Of a stretch of 64,000 bases of DNA, positions 55,694 through 63,765 are shown piece by piece. How positions within the stretch are numbered: the first letter of the stretch is position 1; every line of letters starts with the position of its first letter. The position numbers and the translations under genes were made by a program. The notes beneath the pieces were generated by a model. It was not told the DNA's origin and did not search any database. It was given only the letters and a program-made list of their open reading frames with translations. Source of the stretch: Mesorhizobium sp. (GTDB taxonomy: Bacteria; Pseudomonadota; Alphaproteobacteria; Rhizobiales; Rhizobiaceae); the NCBI GenBank assembly GCA_004020875.1, contig SAPZ01000001.1, positions 372,001 through 436,000 on the forward strand, given 5' to 3'.

Positions 55694-56649
55694 GCGCGGT
55701 GATGGCGACGATTTCGGAGGACAAGATGGGTGCCGTGCATGCCAAGCCGGCCCAGCGGGACGAGGGCATGCGGCTGGGCTTCCGCCTGACCCTGCCGGCG
55801 CAGATCCTGGTGCTGTTCATCTCGGCCTTTCCGCTTCTGATGCAGCTCTACATCAGCGTCACCGACTGGTCGCCGCTTTCGGGCGTCGGCTGGTGGAACG
55901 CCTGGGAAATGTGGAACAGCTTCGCCAACTACACGGATCTCGCCGCCGACACGCGCTTCTGGAGCGCGCTGCAGCGCACTGCGATCGTCATGCTGGTCTG
56001 CGTGCCGGCGGAGTTCCTGCTCGGCCTCGCGCTCGCGACGCTGTTCGCCGACGATTTTCCCGGCAAACGCATCTTCTACTCGATCCTCCTGATGCCGATG
56101 ATGGTCGTGCCTGCGGTCGCCGGTTACATGTTCTTCATGCTGTTCCAGTCGGGCGGCCCGGTGAACGACATCCTGTCGAGGATCGTCGGCATGCCCGTGA
56201 CGATCGCCTGGCTGTCCGATCCGAACCTGGCGTTGATCGCGGTCATGATCGCCGATATCTGGCAGTGGACGCCGCTGATGTTCCTGATACTGCTCGCCGG
56301 TCTGGTCGGCGTGCCGGACGATCAGATGAAGGCCGCGACACTGCTCGGCGCCAGTGCCTGGCAGCGCTTCACCACGATCGTGCTGCCGAAGATGAAGACG
56401 ATCATCATCATCGCGCTGGCGATCCGGGTGATCGAGAACTTCAAGATCTTCGACACGCTCTACATCATGACCGGCGGCGGCCCCGGCGTCGCCACCGAGA
56501 CGATCTCCGTCTACATCTACAAGGTCACCACGCAGGACCTGATCTGGGGCTATGTGGCGGCCATTGCGCTCGCCATCCTGATCGTGCTCTCGATCGTCGC
56601 GGTCTACGCAATGAGGCGCATGGCGAAGGCAGGGGAGGTGCCGGCATGA
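55690..56649 (+). CDS. Carbohydrate ABC transporter permease (MalF-type)
   Basis: 319-residue inner-membrane permease starting at ATG 55690 in an ATGA overlap. A cytoplasmic N-terminus of about 35 residues precedes the first helix ([19 protein letters not shown]). The EAA-type loop reads [20 protein letters not shown] followed by IVLPKMK, and the end block [14 protein letters not shown] is typical. Its stop overlaps the first ATPase gene, so all transport subunits are tightly coupled. Confidence 0.93.
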   Translation: MSAVMATISEDKMGAVHAKPAQRDEGMRLGFRLTLPAQILVLFISAFPLLMQLYISVTDWSPLSGVGWWNAWEMWNSFANYTDLAADTRFWSALQRTAIVMLVCVPAEFLLGLALATLFADDFPGKRIFYSILLMPMMVVPAVAGYMFFMLFQSGGPVNDILSRIVGMPVTIAWLSDPNLALIAVMIADIWQWTPLMFLILLAGLVGVPDDQMKAATLLGASAWQRFTTIVLPKMKTIIIIALAIRVIENFKIFDTLYIMTGGGPGVATETISVYIYKVTTQDLIWGYVAAIALAILIVLSIVAVYAMRRMAKAGEVPA

Positions 56650-57731
56650 GCGCCATCCACCTCAAGAACCTCACCAAGAGCTTCGGCGACTTCAGGGCCC
56701 TGAAGGCGATGGACCTCGAAATCGCCGACGGCGAGTTCATGGCGCTGCTCGGGCCTTCCGGCTGCGGCAAGTCGACGACGATGAACATGATTGCCGGCAT
56801 GGAGGAGCCGACTAGCGGCAAAATCCTGTTCGGCGAGCGCGACATGGCGGGCGTGCCGATGGGGCGGCGCGGGGTAGGTTTCGTCTTCCAGAACTATGCC
56901 ATCTTCACGCATATGACCGTGCGCCAAAATCTTGCCTACGGTCCGAGGATGCGCGGCGCCGCCAAGGCCGAGATCGACCGGCGTGTCGACGCCATCGCCG
57001 AGATGCTGCAGCTTTCCCCGCTGCTCGACCGCAAGGCCGACAGGCTGTCGGTCAACATCCTGCAACGCGTGGCGATCGGCCGCTCGGCGATCATGGAGCC
57101 TGCAATCTTCCTGCTCGATGAGCCGTTATCAAATGTCGACGCAGCGTTCCGCGCGGTGATGCGCACCGAACTCAAGCAGCTGCAGCGCCAGTTCAGACAG
57201 ACCATGGTCTATGTCACGCATGACCAGCTCGAAGCCATGACCATGGCCGATCGCATCGCGGTGATGGATCATGGCGTGCTGCAGCAGGTCGGCACGCCGC
57301 TCGAGGTCTACAACAATCCGGCGAATGTCTTCGTCGCGCGCTTCATCGGCGCGCCGGGCATGAACCTGCTCAGGGGAAAGCCTGCGGAAAGCGATCGGGG
57401 GCTGGTCATCGATTTGGGACCGCTTGGCATCACGCCGCCCTTGTCGGACGAACTGGCGTTCTCCGTGAGAGCAGCGCGAGCCGAGGTGTTTTACGGTTTC
57501 CGGCCCGAGCATATAGCGCTTGCCGAACGCGGCCTCTCGATGCCGGTGAGCTTCGTCGAGCGGATCGGGGCACGCACCATCGTCCATCTCGGCGAAGGCG
57601 AGAGCGCTGTGAAGGCGGTGTTCGAGAACCATGTCGGGCTGTCGGTCGGGCAGACGGCAATTGTGGCGCCGCCTGCCTCGTCGGTGCGCGTCTTCGACGC
57701 CACCACCGGGCTTGCAGTGAGGGCGGGCTGA
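56646..57731 (+). CDS. ABC transporter ATPase with degenerate signature motif (ATPase 1)
   Basis: 361-residue MalK-type ATPase. Walker A (GPSGCGKST), Q-loop (VFQNYAIF), Walker B with its catalytic Glu (LLDEP) and H-loop (VTHDQLEAMT) are all intact. The signature, normally LSGGQ, reads LSVNI at residues 134-138, so the two glycines that bind ATP across the dimer are lost. The C-terminal MalK-type regulatory domain is present. It overlaps the permease gene by 4 bases and is followed 3 bases later by a second ATPase whose signature is normal but whose Walker B is altered. The two should work as a heterodimer. Confidence 0.93.
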   Translation: MSAIHLKNLTKSFGDFRALKAMDLEIADGEFMALLGPSGCGKSTTMNMIAGMEEPTSGKILFGERDMAGVPMGRRGVGFVFQNYAIFTHMTVRQNLAYGPRMRGAAKAEIDRRVDAIAEMLQLSPLLDRKADRLSVNILQRVAIGRSAIMEPAIFLLDEPLSNVDAAFRAVMRTELKQLQRQFRQTMVYVTHDQLEAMTMADRIAVMDHGVLQQVGTPLEVYNNPANVFVARFIGAPGMNLLRGKPAESDRGLVIDLGPLGITPPLSDELAFSVRAARAEVFYGFRPEHIALAERGLSMPVSFVERIGARTIVHLGEGESAVKAVFENHVGLSVGQTAIVAPPASSVRVFDATTGLAVRAG

Positions 57732-57734
57732 GCC

Positions 57735-58805
57735 ATGGCCGATATCGTTTTCCGCAATGTGACCAAGCGCTACGGCAACACGCTTGCCGTCAACGACGCC
57801 TCCTTCACCGTCAACGACAACGAGTTCTTCTGCTTCTTCGGTCCGCCGTTGTCCGGCAAGTCGACGATCCTGCGCCTGGTGCTCGGCCTGGAAGTGCCCG
57901 ATCAGGGCGAGGTCCTGATCGCCGGCAGGCCAGTCAACAGCGTCTCGCCGGCCGAGCGCAACGTCGCCATGGTGTTCCAGAACCTGGCGCTGTTCCCGCA
58001 TATGAGTGCGCGCGATAACATCCGCTTCCCCCTGGTCGAGCGGAAGATCGCGGAAGCCGAGATCGAGAAGCGATTGGCCGACGTCTCGCAAAAGCTGCAC
58101 ATCGGCCACATCCTTCACAAGCCGCCGGCACAGCTGTCCGGCGGCGAGCGCCAGCGCGTGGCGATCGCGCGCGCTTTGGTGCGCCACCCGGTGGCCTATT
58201 TGATGGACGATCCGATCTCGGCGCTCGATGCCAGGCTGCGCGAGGAGACGCGCGTCGAGCTGAAACGAATCCAGCGCGAGCTCGGCAAGACGCTGATCTA
58301 TGTCACGCATGACCAGGAAGAAGCGATGTCGGTCGCCGACCGCATGGCGATCCTGGAGAACGGCCGCATCAGGCAGATCGGCGCGCCGGCCGAGATCTAC
58401 GACCGTCCGGCAAGCGCCTACGTGGCGCGCATGCTCGGTTCACCGATGATGAACATCCTGCCTTCGGTGCGCGCCGCGGGTGGCATCGAGGCGGCCGAAG
58501 GTGCAATCCGCATTGCCGATGCCAAGGCGCCTGCCGAGGCGATCGAGATCGGGGTCAGGCCGGAAGACATCAAGGTCCGGCCTTGGACGGATCAAGAGAC
58601 GGCGGGAGGGCGGCCGGGCAGCCCGGCACGGGTGTTCGAGGTCGAGCCGCTCGGCGGCTACACCGTGGTGACACTCGCTGCCGGGCAGGCGCGGCTCAGG
58701 GCACTGCTGCGCGGCCAGCCTGACATCAGGCCCGACGCCATGGTGGCGATATCCTGCGAGCCGGGTCGCGTGCATTATTTCGGTCAGGACGGAGGCGCGC
58801 TGTGA
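57735..58805 (+). CDS. ABC transporter ATPase with altered Walker B (ATPase 2)
   Basis: 356-residue MalK-type ATPase. Walker A is GPPLSGKST, unusual in its middle residues but keeping the GKST core. The signature LSGGE and H-loop VTHDQEEAMS are intact. The Walker B segment reads YLMDDP (Asp 158, then Asp 159), with Asp in place of the catalytic Glu, which in other ABC proteins strongly slows ATP hydrolysis. It complements ATPase 1, whose signature is degenerate. The GP-x-LSGK Walker A also recalls GlpS of the rhizobial glycerol importer, which likewise uses two different ATPases. Confidence 0.93.
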   Translation: MADIVFRNVTKRYGNTLAVNDASFTVNDNEFFCFFGPPLSGKSTILRLVLGLEVPDQGEVLIAGRPVNSVSPAERNVAMVFQNLALFPHMSARDNIRFPLVERKIAEAEIEKRLADVSQKLHIGHILHKPPAQLSGGERQRVAIARALVRHPVAYLMDDPISALDARLREETRVELKRIQRELGKTLIYVTHDQEEAMSVADRMAILENGRIRQIGAPAEIYDRPASAYVARMLGSPMMNILPSVRAAGGIEAAEGAIRIADAKAPAEAIEIGVRPEDIKVRPWTDQETAGGRPGSPARVFEVEPLGGYTVVTLAAGQARLRALLRGQPDIRPDAMVAISCEPGRVHYFGQDGGAL

Positions 58806-58840
58806 CGGCGGCGGCAAGGACAGAATTTCGGGAGGAAGAC

Positions 58841-59929
58841 ATGGCGGAAAGAAACTTCGAACCGGACGTCAAGATTCGCACCAGGGAATACCGGATCGGC
58901 TGCGTCGGCGCCGGCATGATCATGGCCGAGTGCCATCTGGCAGCCTACAAGGAGGCCGGTTTTCCGGTGGTGGCGATCGCCTCGCGCACCAAGACGAATG
59001 CTGAGAGGGTCGCTGCCCGCTGGGCCATCCCGACGGTGCATGACACGCCGGAGCAGCTGATCGAGGATCCCAGCGTGGAGATCATCGATCTTGCCTTTCC
59101 GCCGGACAAGCAGCCGGCGCTGATCCGCCACGCGCTCAAGCAGAAGCATATCAAGGCGATTTTGGCGCAGAAGCCGCTCGCGCTGTCGGTGGAAGAAGCA
59201 GTCAAGCTGCGCGACGAGGCGGCGAAGGCCGGCAAGATACTCTCCGTCAACCAGAACATGCGCTACGACCAGTCGATTCGTGTGCTCAAGCAGATCATCG
59301 ACAGCGGCGCGCTCGGCGACATCGTCTTCGCACAGATCGACATGCACGCTATCCCGCACTGGCAGACCTTCCTGCAAGGCTATGACCGACTGACGCTCGC
59401 AAATATGAGCGTGCACCACCTCGACGTGCTGCGATTCCTGTTCGGCGATCCCGACGAGATCACCACGCTGACGCGCAAGGACCCGCGCACCAAGTTCGAG
59501 CATTCCGACGGCATCACCGTGTCGACGCTGCGGTTCCCATCGGGCGTGCTCGCAGTGTCGCTCGAGGACGTTTGGTCCGGCCCGCGCCAGGAGGGCTACA
59601 AGGACGACCAGCACATCAACTGGCGCGTCGACGGCACCAAGGGCGTCGCCAAGGGCACGATCGGCTGGCCGACCGGTGCCGCCTCGACGCTGACCTACGC
59701 TTCGACCGAGACGACGGGCGGCGAATGGGTGAGCCCGAGCTGGGAGACGATGTGGTTCCCGCATGCCTTCATCGGCGTCATGGAGCAGCTGCAGCACGCC
59801 GTGAAGACCGGCACGCCGCCGGCGCTGTCAGTCGCCGACAACGTCAAGACCATGGCGCTGGTCGAGGCGTGCTATCGCTCGATGGCATCGGGCCGCACGG
59901 TCAGGCTCTCCGAGATCCCGATCACCTGA
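58841..59929 (+). CDS. Gfo/Idh/MocA-family oxidoreductase
   Basis: 362-residue NAD(P)-dependent sugar dehydrogenase-like enzyme. I use ATG 58841 because GGGAGG lies 6 bases upstream; a GTG at 58802 overlapping the ATPase is the alternative. The Rossmann motif is IGCVGAGMIMAECHL, followed by the family-typical AILAQKPLALSVEEA (EKP-type motif, here QKP) and the C-terminal block MSVHHLDVLRFLFGDPDEI. Probably oxidises the sugar or polyol taken up by the importers beside it. The QKP variant in place of EKP is worth noting because the Lys is the catalytic residue. Confidence 0.9.
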   Translation: MAERNFEPDVKIRTREYRIGCVGAGMIMAECHLAAYKEAGFPVVAIASRTKTNAERVAARWAIPTVHDTPEQLIEDPSVEIIDLAFPPDKQPALIRHALKQKHIKAILAQKPLALSVEEAVKLRDEAAKAGKILSVNQNMRYDQSIRVLKQIIDSGALGDIVFAQIDMHAIPHWQTFLQGYDRLTLANMSVHHLDVLRFLFGDPDEITTLTRKDPRTKFEHSDGITVSTLRFPSGVLAVSLEDVWSGPRQEGYKDDQHINWRVDGTKGVAKGTIGWPTGAASTLTYASTETTGGEWVSPSWETMWFPHAFIGVMEQLQHAVKTGTPPALSVADNVKTMALVEACYRSMASGRTVRLSEIPIT

Positions 59930-59990
59930 ACACGCTGGCAACTGAATCAACCCAATCAACTGAATCGCTTAAAGGGAGGAATTCAAGATC

Positions 59991-60905
59991 ATGATGCAGG
60001 CAGGTATTTTCACGGGCTATTTCCCGTACGGCCTCGAAGAGACGGCAAAGAAGATCCGCGGCCTCGGCTTCAACACGGTGCAGCTCGACCTGCACTTTAA
60101 GGACGTCGACCTGTCGGCCGGCCAGATCACCAATGACAAGGCGAAGAAGGTTCGAGATGTCTTCCGCGACCACAACCTGCCGGTCTGCTGCGTGTCGGGC
60201 TACACCAACATCATCCATCCGGATAAGACGGAACGCGAGAAGCGCGTCGGATATCTCAAGGAGATCATCCGCAACGCCCGCCATTTCGGTTCGCCTTACG
60301 TGATCTCGGAGACCGGCACCTACAACACCGAATCCGACTGGGTGCATCATCCAAAGAACAAGACGGAGGAAGGTTTCGAGGAGTGCCGCAAGGTGATCGC
60401 CGACCTTGCCCAGACAGCCTACGATCACGGCGCGGTCTTCCTGCTCGAAACCTATGTCAACAACGTCGTCGGCTCGGTCGAGGAGACAGTGAAGATGTTC
60501 GCGCAAGTCGACCATCCTGGCCTCGGCCTGCTGATGGATCCGACCAATTATTTCGAGACCCACAATATCGACCGAATGGACCAGATCCTGAACCAGGTCT
60601 TCGACACGCTCACCGACAAGATAAAGATCGCCCACGCCAAGGATGTGAAGCGCTCAGGCGACGACAAGTCCGAAAAGCATGCCGATATCGGCGACGCCGA
60701 CGCGATGGAAAGCCACACCTTCCGCGGTGTCGGCGAGATCGAACTGCCGGCACCCGGCCTCGGCTCGCTGAACTACGATCTCTACCTCAAGCGGCTCGCC
60801 GAGAAGCACCCGAACATCCCGGTCATCATCGAGCATCTGTCGGAAGATGACGTGCCGCGCGCCAAGAAGTTCCTCGACGGGAAGTTCCGCGAGAACGGCC
60901 TCTGA
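59991..60905 (+). CDS. Sugar phosphate isomerase/epimerase (AP endonuclease 2-like TIM barrel)
   Basis: 304-residue TIM-barrel enzyme of the xylose-isomerase-like family. Start at ATG 59991 (GGGAGGA upstream; a second ATG follows directly). Metal-ligand candidates are in TGTYNTESDW, VFLLETYVNN (Glu), GLLMDPTNYFE, KIAHAKDVKR (His, Asp) and VIIEHLSEDD (Glu). The family isomerises or epimerises keto-sugars. It directly follows the Gfo/Idh gene, a pairing common in inositol-like and rare-sugar pathways. Confidence 0.9.
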   Translation: MMQAGIFTGYFPYGLEETAKKIRGLGFNTVQLDLHFKDVDLSAGQITNDKAKKVRDVFRDHNLPVCCVSGYTNIIHPDKTEREKRVGYLKEIIRNARHFGSPYVISETGTYNTESDWVHHPKNKTEEGFEECRKVIADLAQTAYDHGAVFLLETYVNNVVGSVEETVKMFAQVDHPGLGLLMDPTNYFETHNIDRMDQILNQVFDTLTDKIKIAHAKDVKRSGDDKSEKHADIGDADAMESHTFRGVGEIELPAPGLGSLNYDLYLKRLAEKHPNIPVIIEHLSEDDVPRAKKFLDGKFRENGL

Positions 60906-60911
60906 GATGGC

Positions 60912-60942
60912 GTGGGCGCCACCGGTTTGCGACGGCGCCCAC
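60912..60942 (+). promoter_or_regulatory. Hairpin upstream of the second binding-protein gene
   Basis: A perfect 9-base-pair stem (GTGGGCGCC with GGCGCCCAC, 13-base loop) begins 7 bases after the isomerase stop and ends 28 bases before the binding-protein ATG. It has no T-run. It could partly terminate the upstream transcript or protect the 5' side of the binding-protein mRNA. Confidence 0.55.
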
Positions 60943-60970
60943 TTGCACAACATAGAGTGGAGGAAACGAG

Positions 60971-61915
60971 ATGTTCAAGTTTGGATTGAAGCTGGCTGCC
61001 GCGGCGGCCGTATTCGTCGGGGTCGGCTTCGGCTCGGCGGCGCAGGCCGCGGGCAGTCAGAAGACGTTCTACCTCCTGTCGCATGGCGGCCCGTCCGACG
61101 CGTTCTGGATAGACTGGAACGCCGGCGCGACCAGGGCTTGCGACCAGCTCCAGGTGACCTGCAAGATCTCCTTCAGCGGCGGCGACATGGCGGCGCAGAA
61201 GGAGGCCTTTAACTCCGCGCTCGCCGCCAAGCCGGACGGCATCGCCACCACCTCAGCGCAGCCTGGGCTGTGGACAGAGGAAGTGAAGGCGGCGAAGGCG
61301 GCCGGCATTCCGATCGTGTTCTTCAACACAGACGACCCGGCGACCGGACGCCAGGCCTATGTCGGCGCAGACCTCAAGGAAGCCGGCGCGATCTGGGCGA
61401 AGTATCTCGTCGACCACAAGATGCTGAAGCAGGGCGACAAGGTGTTCCTGCCGGTCGAGGTGCCCGGCGCCAGCTACCAGCAACTCGAGACGGAAGGCAT
61501 CGCCAGTGTCTTCGATCCGCTCGGCATCAAATATGACGTGGTCGATTGCGGCACCGATCCGGCCGGCATCATCGCCAAAATGACCGACTATATTGTTGCC
61601 AACAATCCGCCGGCGATCATCGCGCTGGGCGATTCCGTGGCAGCCAGCGTCAAGCGCGTATTCGACGGCGCTGGCATTCCGGCCGGCAAGATTCCGGTTG
61701 TCGGCTGGGGCAATTCGAAGGAGACGGCGCAGGCGGTCAAGGAGGGCTTCGTCAACGCCGCCGCCTGGCAGTATCCTTCGGCGCAAGGCTTCATGCCGGT
61801 CGCGCTGCTCGGACTCGCGGCCTCAGGCGAGCCGATCGGCTACGACGTCCACACCTTCGGCCTCTACGACGCCTCCAGCGTTGAGCCGATCCTGAAGCTC
61901 TACGACAAGAAGTGA
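60971..61915 (+). CDS. Sugar ABC transporter substrate-binding protein (ribose/fructose class)
   Basis: 314-residue periplasmic receptor of the carbohydrate-uptake-2 (RbsB/FrcB) class, distinct from the larger receptor at the head of the locus. The signal peptide covers about residues 1-26 (ends AQAA). Family marks include YLLSHGGPSDAFWIDWNAGA, GIATTSAQPGLW, IPIVFFNTDDPATGRQAYVG and NAAAWQYPSAQGFMPV. ATG 60971 follows GTGGAGGAAACGAG. It is flanked by hairpins on both sides of the gene, suggesting its mRNA segment accumulates separately. Confidence 0.93.
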   Translation: MFKFGLKLAAAAAVFVGVGFGSAAQAAGSQKTFYLLSHGGPSDAFWIDWNAGATRACDQLQVTCKISFSGGDMAAQKEAFNSALAAKPDGIATTSAQPGLWTEEVKAAKAAGIPIVFFNTDDPATGRQAYVGADLKEAGAIWAKYLVDHKMLKQGDKVFLPVEVPGASYQQLETEGIASVFDPLGIKYDVVDCGTDPAGIIAKMTDYIVANNPPAIIALGDSVAASVKRVFDGAGIPAGKIPVVGWGNSKETAQAVKEGFVNAAAWQYPSAQGFMPVALLGLAASGEPIGYDVHTFGLYDASSVEPILKLYDKK

Positions 61916-61921
61916 GAGAAG

Positions 61922-61951
61922 TGGCGCCCGCCGAGTGAGTGGCGGGCGCCA
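61922..61951 (+). promoter_or_regulatory. Hairpin between binding-protein and permease genes
   Basis: GGCGCCCGCC (61923-61932) pairs perfectly with GGCGGGCGCC (61941-61950), 8-base loop, extended by T-A at the base. The right arm ends at the permease ATG at 61951, so the stem would cover the permease ribosome-binding region and limit its translation, while protecting the receptor mRNA. A second small hairpin (CCATGC/GCATGG around six A) lies at 61949-61966. Confidence 0.65.
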
Positions 61952-62985
61952 TGCAAAAAAGCATGGTTCAGCAAGTCATGGCAGTTACAGCGGAACATGG
62001 CGCGGGGCGCGCGAAAGGCAGGTCGAGCCTGATGCGCTCGCCGCAATTCTCCTCCTTCGTCATCCTTATCGTGCTTCTTGTGGTGTTCGCGGTCGCCGAC
62101 GGCAATTTCCTGTCGCCACTCAACATCTCCAACATGATGGCGTTCCTGCCAGAGCTCGGCATCATCGCGCTCGGCATGACGCTGCTTCTGACCGCCGGCG
62201 AATTCGACCTGTCGGTCGGCGCGGTGTTCGGGCTGGCGCCGGTGGTGGTGATGCTCCTGGTGCAGAATGCTGGGGTCGATATCGGTGTGGCGCTGCTGGC
62301 CGGGCTTTTGCTGTGCATCGCGATCGGCGCCATCAACGGCGTCATCGTCACCAAGATCGGCATCTCGTCCTTTCTGGTGACGCTGTCGATGCTGCTCATC
62401 GTGCGCGGTGCCGCTCTCTACATCACGCAGGGGTTTCCCCTGAAGTCCTGGGACCAGCCGGGCTTCTTTGTCACGCTGCTCGCCGGCAGCTTCAACGTCG
62501 GCGCTTTCCGCTTCTACACCTCGCTCTGGTGGTTTATCGGGCTCTCGCTTTTCGCGGTCTATGTGCTGCGCTACGCCAAGCTCGGCAACTGGATCAGCGC
62601 CATCGGCTCCAACCGCAATGCGGCGGTAGCGCGCGGCGTGCCGGCCGACGCGGTCAAGGTCTGGCTATTCATCCTGACCTCGGTGCTCGCCGGGCTTGCC
62701 GGCATGATCAGCGCCTTCCGCATCTCGGCGGCCTCGCCAGTCGCGGGAACCGGCTATGAACTCGAGGTGATCGCCATGGTGGTGGTTGGCGGCACGGCAC
62801 TGACGGGCGGCCGCGGCACGATCTTAGGCACCATCGTCGGCGCGCTGATGCTGCGCGCGATCCGCAACGGCATCGTGCTCGTCGGCGTGCCGGGGCTTGC
62901 CTACAACATCTTCGTCGGCGTCATCATCCTCGCCATGCTCATCCTGCACGCTCTGCTGCAGAAAAGCGCCGCAAGGAGCTGGTAA
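61951..62985 (+). CDS. Sugar ABC transporter permease (RbsC/FrcC class)
   Basis: 344-residue inner-membrane permease with about 8-10 hydrophobic helices. Family blocks include MTLLLTAGEFDLSVGAVFGL, INGVIVTKIGISSFLVTL, AIGSNRNAAVARGV and VVGGTALTGGRGTILGT. Start is uncertain: ATG 61951 sits at the base of a hairpin; GTG 61939 and ATGs at 61963, 61978 and 62032 are in the same frame. It pairs with the receptor upstream and the ATPase 2 bases downstream. Confidence 0.9.
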   Translation: MQKSMVQQVMAVTAEHGAGRAKGRSSLMRSPQFSSFVILIVLLVVFAVADGNFLSPLNISNMMAFLPELGIIALGMTLLLTAGEFDLSVGAVFGLAPVVVMLLVQNAGVDIGVALLAGLLLCIAIGAINGVIVTKIGISSFLVTLSMLLIVRGAALYITQGFPLKSWDQPGFFVTLLAGSFNVGAFRFYTSLWWFIGLSLFAVYVLRYAKLGNWISAIGSNRNAAVARGVPADAVKVWLFILTSVLAGLAGMISAFRISAASPVAGTGYELEVIAMVVVGGTALTGGRGTILGTIVGALMLRAIRNGIVLVGVPGLAYNIFVGVIILAMLILHALLQKSAARSW

Positions 62986-62987
62986 CG

Positions 62988-63761
62988 ATGCAGGAAGTGC
63001 TCCGGCTGCAGAATCTGCAAAAATCCTTTGGCAGCGTGCGCGCGCTGAAGAATGCGTCGCTGACGCTCAGGGAGGGCGAGGTGGTGGCGCTGCTTGGCGA
63101 CAACGGCGCCGGCAAATCGACGCTGATCAAGGCGATCTCGGGCGTCTTCCCGATCGACCGCGGCGACATCTATGTGCGCGGCGAGAAGGTTTCGATCCGC
63201 ACCACGCGCGAGGCCATGGACCTCGGCATCGAGACCATTCACCAGGACACCTCGCTTGCGCCCGACCTCAGCATCGCACGCAACCTGTTCCTCGGCCGCG
63301 AGCCGGTGAACCTCAAATGGCTCGGCGTGTTCGCGCCGCTCGACCTCGCCAAATTGCGCGATGCTGCCTCGGCGCTTCTGAAGCGTGTCGGCATCTCCAA
63401 GAAGCTTGACGCCGATGCGTTGGTCTCGACGCTGTCCGGCGGCGAGCGCCAGTCGATTGCGATCTCGCGCGCCATGCAGTTCGCCGCCAAGGTGATCATC
63501 CTCGACGAGCCGACCAACAATCTCGGCGTAGAGGAGACGCATGGCGTACTGCGCTTCGTCAAGGAGATGCGGGCGGCGGGGCATTCGGTGCTCTTGATCA
63601 CCCACAATATCCACCACGTCTTCGAGGTCGCCGACCGCATCATCGTCATGCGCCGCGGCGAGATCGTCGCCGAGCAGACCGTCGCCGATACCGACCTCCT
63701 GAGCGTGGAAAGCCTGATAACCGGGGCCGACCTGTCGGCCCTGATGAAAAGGGCCCAGTGA
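62988..63761 (+). CDS. Sugar ABC transporter ATPase, single-domain (FrcA-like)
   Basis: 257-residue ATPase with all motifs intact: Walker A GDNGAGKST, signature LSGGE, Walker B IILDEP, and H-loop LLITHNIHHVFE. RbsA-type ATPases usually carry two fused ATPase domains (about 500 residues); this one has one, as in the fructose importer FrcBCA of Sinorhizobium, and so should act as a homodimer. Located 2 bases after the permease stop and 4 bases before the DUF4432 gene. Confidence 0.93.
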   Translation: MQEVLRLQNLQKSFGSVRALKNASLTLREGEVVALLGDNGAGKSTLIKAISGVFPIDRGDIYVRGEKVSIRTTREAMDLGIETIHQDTSLAPDLSIARNLFLGREPVNLKWLGVFAPLDLAKLRDAASALLKRVGISKKLDADALVSTLSGGERQSIAISRAMQFAAKVIILDEPTNNLGVEETHGVLRFVKEMRAAGHSVLLITHNIHHVFEVADRIIVMRRGEIVAEQTVADTDLLSVESLITGADLSALMKRAQ

Positions 63762-63765
63762 CGGC

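Noticed and set aside
59939..59966. CAACTGAATC repeated twice 18 bases apart before the isomerase gene
   Set aside because: Looks like a short local duplication in a 61-base gap; no palindrome or promoter boxes support a regulatory role.
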